Part shown: piece after piece, positions 29,447 through 39,353 of the stretch
Layout of the letters: each line of letters starts with the position of its first letter
Position numbering within the stretch: the first letter of the stretch is position 1
Assembly: GCF_003253435.1 (NCBI RefSeq)
Contig: NZ_QKUB01000004.1
Coordinates: 1-62,226 of the forward strand
Length of the DNA stretch: 62,226 bases
Reading direction: 5' to 3'
Source of the DNA: Metamycoplasma auris
GTDB lineage: Bacteria; Bacillota_I; Bacilli_A; Mycoplasmatales; Metamycoplasmataceae
Program-made: the position numbers and the translations under genes
The notes under the pieces: generated by a model
What the model saw: only the letters and a program-made list of their open reading frames with translations
What the model was told of the DNA's origin: nothing
The model's database searches: none

Positions 29447-30490
29447 ATGAAAAAATCAAATATTTTGAATTTAATAAAATACCATATAGAAGAAAATGAT
29501 ATAGCTTTTAGGAAAGAGGCATATTTAATTGCTGAAGAATTTTATAAAATGAATGATGATGAACTAGGTGAATACATTTTTTCAATGTTGCGCGGTGCCA
29601 ATTATTTTGTTCCACAATTAAGTTCTGAAATATCAATTCCTTTTGCTCAAAAAGTAGAATTGGAAGTAAATTTAGAACCTCTTCCACTTCCAAAAAAAAT
29701 ATCCGAAGATATACAAGGAATAATTCATGCTATAAGAAGAGGAGCTTCGATAAATAAATTCTTATTTCAAGGTCCCCCTGGGACTGGAAAAACTGAAAGT
29801 GTTAAACAAATTGCAAGAATATTAAATAGAGATTTATTTATTATAGATTCAAATAGCATAATAGACTCTCATTTAGGGCAAACAGGGAAAAATATTTCAG
29901 AATTATTTAATGCAATAAATGGGATAGTAACTCCTGAAAAAATTATTGTTTGTTTTGATGAAATTGATGCACTTGCTTTAGAACGTGTAGATCAAAAAGA
30001 TGTTCGTGAAATGGGCCGTGTAACCACTAGTATATTAAAAGCTCTTGATAATTTGAATGACAACATTATTATTATTGCTACAACAAATTTATTTAAACAC
30101 TTTGATAAGGCATTAAGCAGAAGATTTGATTTGATTTTAAACTTTAATAAATATCAAAGACAAGACCTGATAGAAATTAGTGAAGTTATTTTAAAACACT
30201 ATCTAAAAAAAGTTTCAAACATAAAAAGCGACCTTAGATTATTTAGAAAAATCGTTTCTTTGATGAATGAAATACCTTTACCTGGAGAACTAAAAAATAT
30301 TATTAAGTCAGCTCTTTATTTAAGTGATCCAAACGATGAACATGATTACTTAAAAAGATTTTATAAACAAATTGTTAATGAGCCTTATGATTTAAAAAAA
30401 TTAAAAGAACACAATTTTACAGTTAGAGAAATTGAAATATTAACGGGTATTTCTAAAAGTAATGTTGCCCTAAAATTAAAAGGAGAATAG
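29447..30490 (+). CDS. AAA+ ATPase of an IetA-like ATPase/protease pair
   Basis: 347 residues, cytosolic. Residues 1-80 are a helical N-terminal region. The AAA core has Walker A GPPGTGKT (109-116), Walker B IIVCFDEID with D171-E172, sensor-1 Asn in IATTN (N214) and the arginine finger in ALSRRFD. The C-terminal tail FTVREIEILTGISKSNVALKL looks like a helix-turn-helix. The gene lies 1 base before a subtilisin-like protease gene. ATPases of this kind paired with S8 proteases are known as IetA (IetAS), described on an Agrobacterium Ti plasmid as a stability element and later as an anti-phage system. Here the ATPase would be the regulator or antitoxin-like partner; that role is inferred from the pairing only. 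Confidence 0.85.
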   Translation: MKKSNILNLIKYHIEENDIAFRKEAYLIAEEFYKMNDDELGEYIFSMLRGANYFVPQLSSEISIPFAQKVELEVNLEPLPLPKKISEDIQGIIHAIRRGASINKFLFQGPPGTGKTESVKQIARILNRDLFIIDSNSIIDSHLGQTGKNISELFNAINGIVTPEKIIVCFDEIDALALERVDQKDVREMGRVTTSILKALDNLNDNIIIIATTNLFKHFDKALSRRFDLILNFNKYQRQDLIEISEVILKHYLKKVSNIKSDLRLFRKIVSLMNEIPLPGELKNIIKSALYLSDPNDEHDYLKRFYKQIVNEPYDLKKLKEHNFTVREIEILTGISKSNVALKLKGE

Positions 30491-30491
30491 T

Positions 30492-32765
30492 ATGAATCCA
30501 TTGTTAGTTTTAAAAGGGAACTTTGATTCAGCATCTAATTCTTCAAGAATGGGTAATCCTAAGCTAGGTAAAGATAAATCATTGAATGTAGAACATATTA
30601 AAAAACTTTTAAATGATTTGTATGATGTTTATGTTTTCTGAGATAATCAAACCTTAAAAATTAATCCTTTAGTTAATGTTAAGTATTATTCAATAGCCGC
30701 CAAAAATAAAAGAATAAGTAAATTATTTTATTCAACTTTTAAAGAAAATAACGAATCAATAATTGGTGTTAGTTTGATTGATGAAAATATTGGAAATAAT
30801 TTAGTACAAAAACATTTGATAACATATTGTATTAATAAAAGAAAGCTAAAAGGTGCCATTGAGAATATAAAAATAATAATTGATAGCTTAGAAAAAAATA
30901 ATATTTATGATGTAACTAGTGAACTATTAGAAGAAATTTTGCGTAAGAAATCTAATATTGTGATTGATGATAGAATATCTAAAACTTCTTTTGCTGGCAT
31001 AATTGTTGATTTATCACACATTGAAGAGTTTAGTGTTAAGACATCTCATGATGATGCTAATGATAATAAGGTTGTTACTATTTATGATGTCGGAGTTGAT
31101 GCTTTTGAATTATTAAAACAACTAAATATTAGTTTTAATATATTAGATCGAATTGATAGTAATACATTTTATTTAGATAGTGAATCATATAATTTGCTAA
31201 AAGAAAGAGCGCCTTTTCTAATATCAATGGCTGTTGATGACTTAAATGATTTTTATTTAAAAAATGATGATTACAATAAAATTTCAGGCTACAACTATTT
31301 AACAATACCAGAACCAACTAATGAACCTATAATTGGTGTTATTGATACAATGTTTGATGAGAGAGTGTATTTTTCAAAATGAGTAGAATTTAAAAAGGAA
31401 ATTTCGGATGAAATACAATTAACAGAGGAAGATTATAAGCATGGGACTGCTGTTAGTTCTATTATCGTTGATGGACCGTCGTTTAATAATGGTTTAGATG
31501 ATAATTGTGGCAGATTTAGAGTAAGACATTTTGGAGTTTCAAATCATAAGAAAGCAAGTGTATTAAGTCTTTATAACAAAATAAAAAATATTGTTGAAAA
31601 GAATAAAGATATAAAAGTTTGAAATTTATCTTTAGGTTCAAACTTGGAGATTGAAAAAAATTCAATATCTGTTATGGGTCATCTATTAGATAAATTACAA
31701 TATGAAAACGATGTTATTTTTATAGTTGCTGGAACTAATAAAGATATAAATGAAACAAAACCTAAAAAAATAGGTTCACCAGCGGATTCAATGAATGCTA
31801 TAGTTGTCAATTCTGTTGATTATAATAATAAGCCAGCAAAGTACTCAAGAATGGGTCCTGTCCTACATTTTTTTAGAAAGCCTGACGTTAGTTACTATGG
31901 CGGAACTAATGAAAATCCATTAGTAACTTGCATTGGAACTGGCGAATATAAAGCATGTGGTACTTCATTTGCAGCTCCTTGAATAGCTAGAAAGGTAGCT
32001 TATCTTATTCACATATTAAACTTATCTAAAGAGGAAGCGAAAGCATTGATAATTAATACAGCAATACCTAATGAAAAGGACGGCAATATATTAGGATATG
32101 GAGTTGTTCCAATAAAAATAAATGACATTATTGAATCTAAAAATTATGATATTAGAATAATTTTGTCTTCTCAAGCAAAACAATATCATACTTTTACTCA
32201 TGAATTCCCAGTGCCAACTTATGACAATGCATTCCCTTTTACAGTAAAGGCAACTCTTGTGTATTCCGCTGATACCAATCGAAAGCAAGGAGTTGATTAT
32301 ACAAATAATGAATTAGATTTTCAATTTGGACCAATGGTTGAAAAAAAAGAGAAAAGAAAAATAAAGACAATAAATGACAACAATCAATCCAACCATGATG
32401 ATAGTTATACATATGAAAAAGAAGCATGAAAAGAATTTTCAAAGTGAAATAATGTTAAGGTTGTAGAAAGAAAAGAAACAAGCGCGACTGGTGTACTTAG
32501 AAAAGCAATAAAAGTTAAAGATAATTCTACTTCATCATGAGGTATTAACATTACAAAAAAAAATAGATTAGATATTAGAAGTAATAAAGAAATAAAATTT
32601 AGCATTGTTATTACTCTTAAAGGAATTGACAAAAATAGAAATCATTTGGAAAAATTTATTAATTTATGTAAATCTAGTCTAAGATGGAATGTTGATAAAA
32701 TTGATATTGATAATAAAATTAATGTTTTTTCTCAATCAAACGAAGAGATAAAGTTTGAATCTTAA
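30492..32765 (+). CDS. Subtilisin-like (S8) serine protease, IetS-like partner of the AAA+ ATPase
   Basis: 757 residues with no signal peptide, so cytosolic, unlike secreted mycoplasma S8 proteases. Residues 1-270 are a helical N-terminal domain of unknown fold. The protease triad is Asp285 (IIGVIDTMF), His317 (KHGTAV) and Ser492 (CGTSFAAP), with the oxyanion Asn in IVAGTNKD. Residues about 530-757 form a C-terminal beta-rich domain (HTFTHEFPVPTYDN, FTVKATLVYS). Five or more TGA codons are Trp, so standard-code readings split it. It starts 1 base after the ATPase stop, behind GGAGAATAGT, and is closed by a terminator. An intact triad argues for an active effector held in check by the ATPase, which is inference. 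Confidence 0.85.
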
Positions 32766-32801
32766 GATCTTATATTTGATATTTCTACCTTAGTAATAAT
32801 T

Positions 32802-32839
32802 AAAAAATAGTCCACGATAACTACTGTGGTCTATTTTTT
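32802..32839 (+). terminator. Strong terminator closing the ATPase/protease module
   Basis: AAAAAATAGTCCAC (32802-32815) pairs perfectly over 14 bp with GTGGTCTATTTTTT (32826-32839). Confidence 0.88.
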
Positions 32840-32925
32840 AATTATTTAATTAATAGGGATAAAATAGGATTCGGTATTTTTCAATCTAAGACCAATATGA
32901 ATGTTTTAAATAATGAAAGAAAATT

Positions 32926-33429
32926 TTAATTTTTATTAAGTTTTTTAGTAAGCTCTTCAATTTTCTTTTCTAAAAATGGAATTAGACCTTTTTCAATCTT
33001 TTGTTTTTCAAAGTCTAAATTGTGGTAATTATCATATGACTCTAATCATTTGTCATATATTTTTTTAAATTGTTCCTCAGTCATGCTAGGATCATTATTT
33101 TCGTATTTCTTCTCAGCTTCTTCTTTTTCTTTGAAATTCTTTTGCTCTATCTCTTTTAATTGTGAAAGTTCCTTTTCATATTCGGATACTTTTTTCTTAG
33201 AAGCAATAAGTTGTTCATTTATTTCTTTTAGCTGCATTTCTTCATTGTTGTTATTAACTTTTACGTTAGAGTTATTGTTACTATTATTTGAGTTACTATC
33301 ATTCATTGGTTTGCTATGATCATTTGGTTTAGATTCATTTTTTACTTTAGTTTCACAGCTAACAATTAGTGGAGAGATGACACTAATTAAAGAAGTAGTT
33401 CCAACTAATAAAAGACTTTTTAATTTCAT
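32926..33429 (-). CDS. Coiled-coil lipoprotein of unknown function
   Basis: 167 residues from ATG 33429. Signal peptide MKLKSLLLVGTTSLISVISPL with lipobox LIVSC near residue 25. An Asn/Ser-rich linker (NDSNSNNSNNNSN) is followed by a long charged helix (about residues 70-125: KEINEQLIASKKKVSEYEKE and on) predicted to be a coiled coil, then a second helix ending EELTKKLNKN. A TGA read as Trp separates the two helices. It is a single gene between the ATPase/protease module and the thiamine transporter. Many mycoplasma surface lipoproteins look like this; no specific role can be given. Confidence 0.8.
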
Positions 33430-33556
33430 GATATATCCTTGATTGTTTTTAATGATTGATTTTAGATTTGAAAAAAACAGACAAGGAAATAATAGCAAAA
33501 AAAAGCAAAAATCTTTTGAATTTTGCCTTTGAAATGTAATAATGTAATGTTTTATT

Positions 33557-35218
33557 TTATATCCATTTTTTCTTGTTTAGTTTTAGTCTTATCACATAAG
33601 ATGCTAGATTAAAAATAGCTATAATCACGAAACCAATTCATAAATATATAGCAATATCATCAATCTCTGTGGAACGATTTAAAGTTGTGTTCTTTCCAAG
33701 ACTTGATGCGCTTAAAGATCCATATGTAATAAAATTACGTGTAATTTTTTCAATCTCAAATGAAATAAATGTAATGAAATCAAATTTAATTGAAGGGCGA
33801 ATGTAGTTTCTATAAATGTAGAAATTACTATACTTCATATTTTTAAGTTGCTTAATTTTTTCTTCGCTGATATTATTAAGACTTTGATATAGTGTTCGAC
33901 ATAGGGATGAAGCACTATGAATAGCAAAAGCAATAACAAACGTAGCTTCGAATTGGTTAAATAAGTTAGCAATTAGTAAAAATAGAATTGTGATTGGAAT
34001 TGTTCTTATAAGAATATTTAAATACTTATGAAATCAAGCAACATAGTTTCCTACAAGTTTTCTAATGATTAAAATCATTTGAAAATATGATATTACATAA
34101 GTAATAATCGTAGTTAGAAAGACAAGAGCAAAAAACTGTAGAATAAGAAAAAAGATACCATTTTGTCCAAAAGTTCATTCCACTCTTTCCATATTAGGAA
34201 TAAACATCCCCTTTACAAAATCAAGTGGACCTCTGCTAAAAAATTTAGGACCAGTTATTTTAGTTAAATCAATAATCGAAATAACTGAAATAATTATTCC
34301 TACAATAGCAAATAAACTAATAAGAATTATCTTGATAGTTTTTGTTAAACTATATTGCTTATGATTTGTTGCTTTAATTGTTTTTGATTGAAAAATAAAT
34401 TTATTTATGTGTTCAGTCATTAATTCAAGGGCAATTAAAAATGAAACTAAAACAAATAAAGGAATCATTAGTTGTGTGTAATCAACCAGAGTGCTTTCTG
34501 GATTTAGAAGTATTCCAATCCCAAGATGACTTAAACTACTTAGAATTGTTGACCATCTTAAATTAGATTCAAATGAATAAATGAAGTGATTGATTATTTT
34601 TTGTTTAATTTGAGGTCATATTTCAATTCAAAATGCTGCTCATTTTGATTTTTTAATCTTTGTGATTTGAAAAAAGATATTGAAGTTAGCATTTTCAATT
34701 GTTTGTGATAAATATTCATGCAATCAAAGTCAAGTGAATCAGCAATAAATCAAATGAATTGCAATTGTTTTTTCAAATGAAATTTTTAATAAGTAAATAA
34801 AGAATATTTCTGGAAAAATTCTTAAAAATATAACAAGTGCTTTGATGGGAATTGCTACATACTTCGAATTCATTTTCAAATTTGAAAAATAAGAAGTAGA
34901 GAGTGCAAAAATAAAACCAATAAAAGTACTTAGAAAGACTAATTTAATACTATTTCATAAAAATTTATATGAGAGTATAAAGGCATTTATGCCATAATCT
35001 GATTCAATGTTTGGTTTAAAAAAATCAATTATATTTGCTATAAATAATTTGCCACCGTAAGAAGTTATACTGAAATTAATTATAATAATTGAACCAATAA
35101 TCAAAGCAACAATTATTATTCAAATTAAAATACGTCAAAAAAGGCGCAAGGGGCCTTTTTTTAAAGTTTTGTTATTTATATTTATTTGTTCTCTAAATAT
35201 GCTATTTCTTATATTCAT
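33557..35218 (-). CDS. p69-type permease of a thiamine (phosphate)/PhnE-like ABC importer
   Basis: 553 residues with about 10-12 hydrophobic segments in two homologous halves, as in the M. hyorhinis p69 and in PhnE-type permeases fused in tandem. Inner-loop EAA-like regions are seen near SNLRWSTILSSLSHLGIG in the first half and EIEKITRNFITYGSLSASSLG in the second, both preceding Gly-rich segments that contact the ATPase. Many Trp are TGA. It overlaps the p37-like gene by one base (TAATG on the minus strand), so it is co-expressed under the TPP riboswitch. No ATPase gene follows it here; the likely partner is at 39354-40094. Confidence 0.85.
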
Positions 35219-36423
35219 TAGTTTTTAAATATTTCATTATATGGTTTAATAACGTCGTTTTCAACATTATTTATTTTAATGTATCCATTAAATCCAACTG
35301 TTGGTCCATAGTCATCTTTTTTATCTTTTGCAAGATTGATAATAACATCTTGTAAAACTTTAATTTCTTCATCATTAAATACTTTTTTATCAACTGCAAT
35401 AACATTGTATCTTAATGCTTCGGTAACAGTTAGAAATTCAATCTCTGAATTTCCTTCAGGACTATAGAATTTGTTAGGTTTTCCATCCTTTGAATTATGA
35501 GTATGAGCAAATGAACCTAGATCATCAAATACAATGTGATATTCTTTAATTGAACCTTGACCAATATTTCTTGGTTTAGCGTCTTTACCACTTGAGATAT
35601 ATTTAGCATTTGCTTTTAATTTATCTTTTTTAAATGATTCAAACTTATCTTTTCCAAAATGTCTCTTAAATAATTGTTCTTGAAGAATATATTTTGAACC
35701 ACTATCTTCAGAACTAGTTACAATTCCGAAGTTTCGAAATGTATTTCAATCTTTTTCTTCTCAAGCTTTTTTAATTTTATCTCTTGTATCTTTATCGCCA
35801 TGAATCATGACTACACCACGGTAATGTGGAACAATGCCATTAGTATCATAGAAATGTTCATAAATTGAACCATTTCATTTATACTCATCATCTTTTCATT
35901 CAGTATATTTTTTTGCAGCAAATAATGTGTGAGCTTTTTTAGCTAATTCTCTCAAAGGATCGGTTTCTTTGCCATCCTTATATTTAATTTGTCCCATATC
36001 CTCAGTATCAAATTTGAATGCTCTTGTTGCAGTTTGTAGGATAGGAACAATATTTTCCATATGTTTATTTTTGTATTGTTTGATATAAAGTGGAGTTGTA
36101 ATAACTGCAATGTTGTTTGTTCCTTTTGCAATTGTTCCAGCAAGGTCATTATTCTCACCTGCATATGTGACTTTTATAGTTGACTCTTGCTTAGTTTTTT
36201 TATTGTATTCTTCAATTATTTGTTTGAAGAAATTATGTCCATCTTGTTTACCAAATCATGGTTTATTTACAGCAAATCTTAATTCTTTTTTTATTGCCTT
36301 ATTAGATGAATCATCACCTTGTGTTGTTGAATTTGGTTTTTTATCAGTTTTATTGCATGATGCAGCAACTAAAGGCAATGATAGCAATGAAGCTGTCACC
36401 AAAAATAAATTTATTTTTTTCAT
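35218..36423 (-). CDS. p37/Cypl-like thiamine(-phosphate)-binding lipoprotein
   Basis: 401 residues. The signal peptide is MKKINLFLVTASLLSLPLVA with lipobox VAASC (Cys at about 23). The body clearly resembles M. hyorhinis p37: the block DKIKKAWEEKDWNTFRNFGI is nearly identical, and KYTEWKDDEYKWNGSIYEHF and DDYGPTVGFNGYIKI are also shared. The p37 crystal structure (Cypl) holds thiamine pyrophosphate. It is preceded by a TPP riboswitch at 36472-36541, which supports this ligand independently. It is the first gene of the minus-strand importer, followed by the p69-like permease. Six or so TGA codons are Trp. Confidence 0.9.
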
Positions 36424-36431
36424 ATAAAAAT

Positions 36432-36454
36432 TCCTTTCAATAATTGATTGAAAG
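36432..36454 (-). promoter_or_regulatory. Hairpin over the ribosome binding site of the p37-like gene (riboswitch expression platform)
   Basis: On the minus strand CTTTCAAT pairs with ATTGAAAG (stem arms at 36447-36454 and 36434-36441, loop 5 bases). The second arm contains most of the Shine-Dalgarno GAAAGGA (around 36432-36438), 10 bases before the ATG. It lies between the riboswitch aptamer and the start codon, so it probably controls translation. Confidence 0.6.
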
Positions 36455-36471
36455 AAATGCTTAAAAATTGA

Positions 36472-36541
36472 AACTCACTACGCTAGTATTAACTAGATCA
36501 GCTAATGAGGGTATTTCTCAGCCTTAAGCACCCCTGTTCTA
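36472..36541 (-). promoter_or_regulatory. TPP riboswitch (THI element)
   Basis: Read on the minus strand from 36541 downward, the aptamer blocks appear in order: ACAGGGGTGC, then CTGAGA followed by AATACCC, then CTGATCTAG, TTAATACTAG and CGTAGTGAG. These correspond to the conserved GGGGUGC, CUGAGA-ACCC and CUGAUCUGG-AUAAUGCCAGCGUAG parts of the TPP aptamer, including P3 (GGTGC to TACCC side), the J3/2 CTGAGA pyrimidine sensor and the pyrophosphate-sensing GCGTAG part. The gene directly downstream is the p37/Cypl-like lipoprotein. Rho-independent termination is not seen; the SD hairpin suggests translational control. Confidence 0.93.
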
Positions 36542-36691
36542 CATATAATTTTATTCTAAAATGTTCTAAATTATGGATGTTAAATTAAATTGATAATTAA
36601 TCCTTTTGCAATATAGTTAGAGTATATAATTAAGTTATATTTTTTTGTTAAATATTTTTGATAATAGATTATGCTAAAGAAAGGAGTAGTT

Positions 36692-37024
36692 ATGAGTTAT
36701 TTTGTTGGGCAAATAATCAATGCAAAAGTTTTAAGAGTTTCAAAAAATGTAATAACTTTTAAAACTGAATCAAATGTTATTTGCTATTTAAATATTTCAG
36801 AAGTTAGTGACTATTATGTTAGAAATTTGTCTTCGATGTTTAAGATCAATGAAACTAAAGAACTTAAAGTTATTGAGGTGATGCCAAATAATGAATTAGT
36901 TGTGTCATTCAAACAAATTCATCCAAAAGAATTAAGAAATCCATTTGATTTTTTTATTGATGAAGAAGATGCGCAATTTAAAGGTTTGCTAGAATTTGTA
37001 AATAAGGAAATTGAAAATGATTAA
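36692..37024 (+). CDS. S1-domain RNA-binding protein
   Basis: 110 residues from ATG 36692 (MSYFVGQIINAKVL), chosen because AAAGGAG lies 7 bases upstream; the frame open to 36671 is leader. Residues 3-77 look like an S1/OB domain: VGQIINAKVLRVSKNVITFK, a middle strand, KINETKELKVIEVMPNNELVVSFKQ. The rest is acidic. Small S1 proteins of this kind (compare YugI or GSP13) bind RNA or ribosomes. The stop overlaps the ATG of the pgi-like gene, an arrangement also known for other mycoplasmas where an S1 gene precedes pgi. Role unknown. Confidence 0.72.
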   Translation: MSYFVGQIINAKVLRVSKNVITFKTESNVICYLNISEVSDYYVRNLSSMFKINETKELKVIEVMPNNELVVSFKQIHPKELRNPFDFFIDEEDAQFKGLLEFVNKEIEND

Positions 37025-38357
37025 AAGTAGGATTGAATTTAATTGCGATAAAACAGTGACGAAGAAAGCTTTTGAAAAATATAAGGAATTTGTAAACTCA
37101 ATCAATCAAAAAATTAAGTCAAGTCGTTTAAATGGGCAAAATAATTTAAATTTTTTGAATATTAAAAAGAATTATCAGAATAAAGATCTTGATAAGATAT
37201 TAAAAATTCGCAAATTTTTTGAAGAAGATAAAATTGAAGTTTTAGTAGTGATTGCTCCAGAGTATATTTGCATGCAATCTCAATCATTGATAGATTTATT
37301 TTTGCCCATTGAATTAAAAAATCGAAGTTCAATTGAAATTATATATGTTAATGAAAGTTACATAGGAATTGATATTGCTAGACTAATTAGATATCTAGAG
37401 ACTAAACGCTTTGCAATTAATATAATTTCAAAGAATGGAGATGATTTAGAGAGCCTAATTATTTTTAGGGAACTTATTTCTTTGCTGAATAATAATATAG
37501 GAAAAAATAATGCTTCAAAATATATTTACGTTACAACAAATAATAATTATGGAAGATTATTTAACTGAGCAAAAGCAAAAAAATACACACAACTAGTCTT
37601 GCTTGATAATATTCCAGAGCGTTTCCTTAATTATTCACCAGCAGTCTTATTGCCTTTAGTTGCTGCTAATATCAATTTAGAAGATTATTTAGAAGGTGCT
37701 AGCGAAGCAAATAATTTTTATGAAAGTATTTCTTTAGAAAATAATGCAGCATACAAATATGGTTTAGTTAGATATTTGTTTACAAAAATTGATCTTAATA
37801 AAGGATATAAAGATATTTTTACTAATGAAAATATCTTAGTTAGTTCAAAATCTCACAAACAATTAGGGAATTTGTTAGTGATGTATCTTAATGCCACTTC
37901 TTACAAAAAATATCGTGGCATAAGAGCTAATTTATATATTGAACCTTCTGAAACTAAAATTGCAACTAATATATTTTTAGATCGCCAACAACAAATGTTT
38001 GATACACATCTTTCAATTAAAAATCTACCTCTTGATTTTAATGTAAGCATTATGGATGACAGTGACTTAAATGATCTAGGATATCTAATGAAATATTCAT
38101 ACAATAAGATTGGATCATTTGTCAATGATGTTGTAATTGATTATCATTGAGCTATCAATATACCATATGTTGAAATTGCAATTGAGGATTTAAGTGCTAG
38201 AAGTCTTGGTTGAATTATTTCGTTTATGCATCATGCTTCATTGATGTCTGCATATCTTATGGAAATTGATCCATTTGAAGATAGTGGATTAAAAGGATAT
38301 AACATTGAACTTACAAAAAAATTTACAAAAATAATGGGGGAAAATAAGGATGAATAA
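37017..38357 (+). CDS. pgi: Glucose-6-phosphate isomerase, divergent
   Basis: 446 residues. It interconverts glucose 6-phosphate and fructose 6-phosphate in glycolysis. Recognised blocks: VLVVIAPEYIC, NIISKNGDDLESLIIFREL in place of the usual SKSGTTTEP segment, NYSPAVLLPLVAANINLEDYLEGA, NNAAYKYGLVRYLF, and the C-terminal EIDPFEDSGLKGYNIELTKKF. Where typical enzymes have GGRFS-type sequence there is PERFLNYSP, and the SGTT phosphate loop is changed, so the active site differs from textbook Pgi. The position between an S1 gene and ldh, overlapping both, supports the glycolytic role. TGA codons at 37566, 38148 and 38211 are Trp. Confidence 0.82.
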
Positions 38358-39318
38358 GATCGGAATAATCGGAGTTGGTGCAGTTGGTTCATCATTTTTA
38401 TACGCATCATTGAATAAACAAATTGAAGCAGATTATGTTTTAGTTGATGCTTTTTTTGATTATGCAAGTGCTCAAGCAAAAGATTTGAATGATGCAGCTT
38501 GCTCGATGGCAAATAATGGTTCAAAATTCTTTGCAGGAGATTATAACGATTTAAAAGATGCACAGATTATTGTAATTACAGCATCAGTTAGACCTAAAGA
38601 TGGTGTTTTAAAAGATCGGTTGGAACTTTTAAAAGATAATGCAAAACTAATAATTGAAATTGGAAACAAAATTAAGGCCTCAGGATTTAAAGGAATTACG
38701 ATTATTGCTTCAAATCCCGTTGATATTATGGCAAGTGTTTATCAGGAAGTAACTCAATTTGATTCAAGTCGTGTAATTTCATCTGGAACAATTCTAGAAA
38801 CAGCAAGAATGAAAAAATTCTTATCTGAAAAAATTAATGTTAAGGCAGCTTCAATCACTGGTTTTGTTATCGGTGAGCATGGTTCAAGATGTCTAATTCC
38901 ATTCTCAAAAATGCGGATTGGATTAGGTTCGCTAAAAGATTGACTTGCAAATGGAACAATTACACATGAATGATTGGATAATCTTAATCAAAAGGTTAAA
39001 GATGAGGCTTTCGAGATTATTAGTGGTAAGGGAATTACAAATTTTGGTGTAGGTGAAAATCTAGCTGAGATTGTCCAAGCAATTTTAACAGATCGTCAAG
39101 TTGTATATTCGCTTGGAGTTAAACTCCCAGATGAATATAGAAATAGTGGAATTTATTTTGGACTTCCTGTAATTTTAGGTAAAAATGGATATCGCCATTT
39201 ACCTAAAATTAGATTGGAAGAAGATGAACAAAAGATCTTTGATGACTATTCAGCAGAAATTAAAGAAACAATCATTCAATTACTTGATGATTTAAAAATT
39301 GAACATAATTTAAAATAG
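38350..39318 (+). CDS. ldh: L-lactate dehydrogenase
   Basis: 322 residues; interconverts pyruvate and L-lactate with NAD(H). The Rossmann motif is GVGAVGSS (about residues 8-15), IIASNPVDIM binds the nicotinamide, and the catalytic His lies in VIGEHGSR. The substrate-loop segment ITASVRPKDGVLKDRLELL is about two residues longer than the usual form, so the residue that separates lactate from malate dehydrogenases cannot be aligned with confidence. RDxxR-like residues are present. It overlaps the pgi-like gene by 8 bases. TGA codons at 38940 and 38971 are Trp. Confidence 0.9.
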
Positions 39319-39353
39319 GCATTCGATGCTTATTTTTATTTATAATTTACACT
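39319..39353 (+). promoter_or_regulatory. Short hairpin and leaderless promoter of the PhnC-like gene
   Basis: GCAT-TCG-ATGC at about 39319-39330, followed by TTATTTTTATTT, is a small terminator for ldh. TATAAT at 39341-39346 ends 7 bases before ATG 39354 and no Shine-Dalgarno is present, so the mRNA is probably leaderless. Confidence 0.55.

Noticed and set aside
32091..32632. Three minus-strand frames opposite the S8 protease gene.
   Set aside because: The plus strand carries the conserved protease; the frames have no start signals and are hydrophobic by-products of the base composition.
29447..32765. Possible MIB-MIP immunoglobulin-cleaving system, which also involves a serine protease in mycoplasmas.
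   Set aside because: MIP proteins are exported and paired with an Ig-binding protein. Here the protease has no signal peptide and its partner is an AAA+ ATPase.
33557..36423. Annotation as a phosphonate importer, as suggested by the PhnE/PhnC resemblance.
   Set aside because: The TPP riboswitch and the p37/Cypl similarity point to thiamine or its phosphates; the Phn likeness reflects the transporter superfamily.
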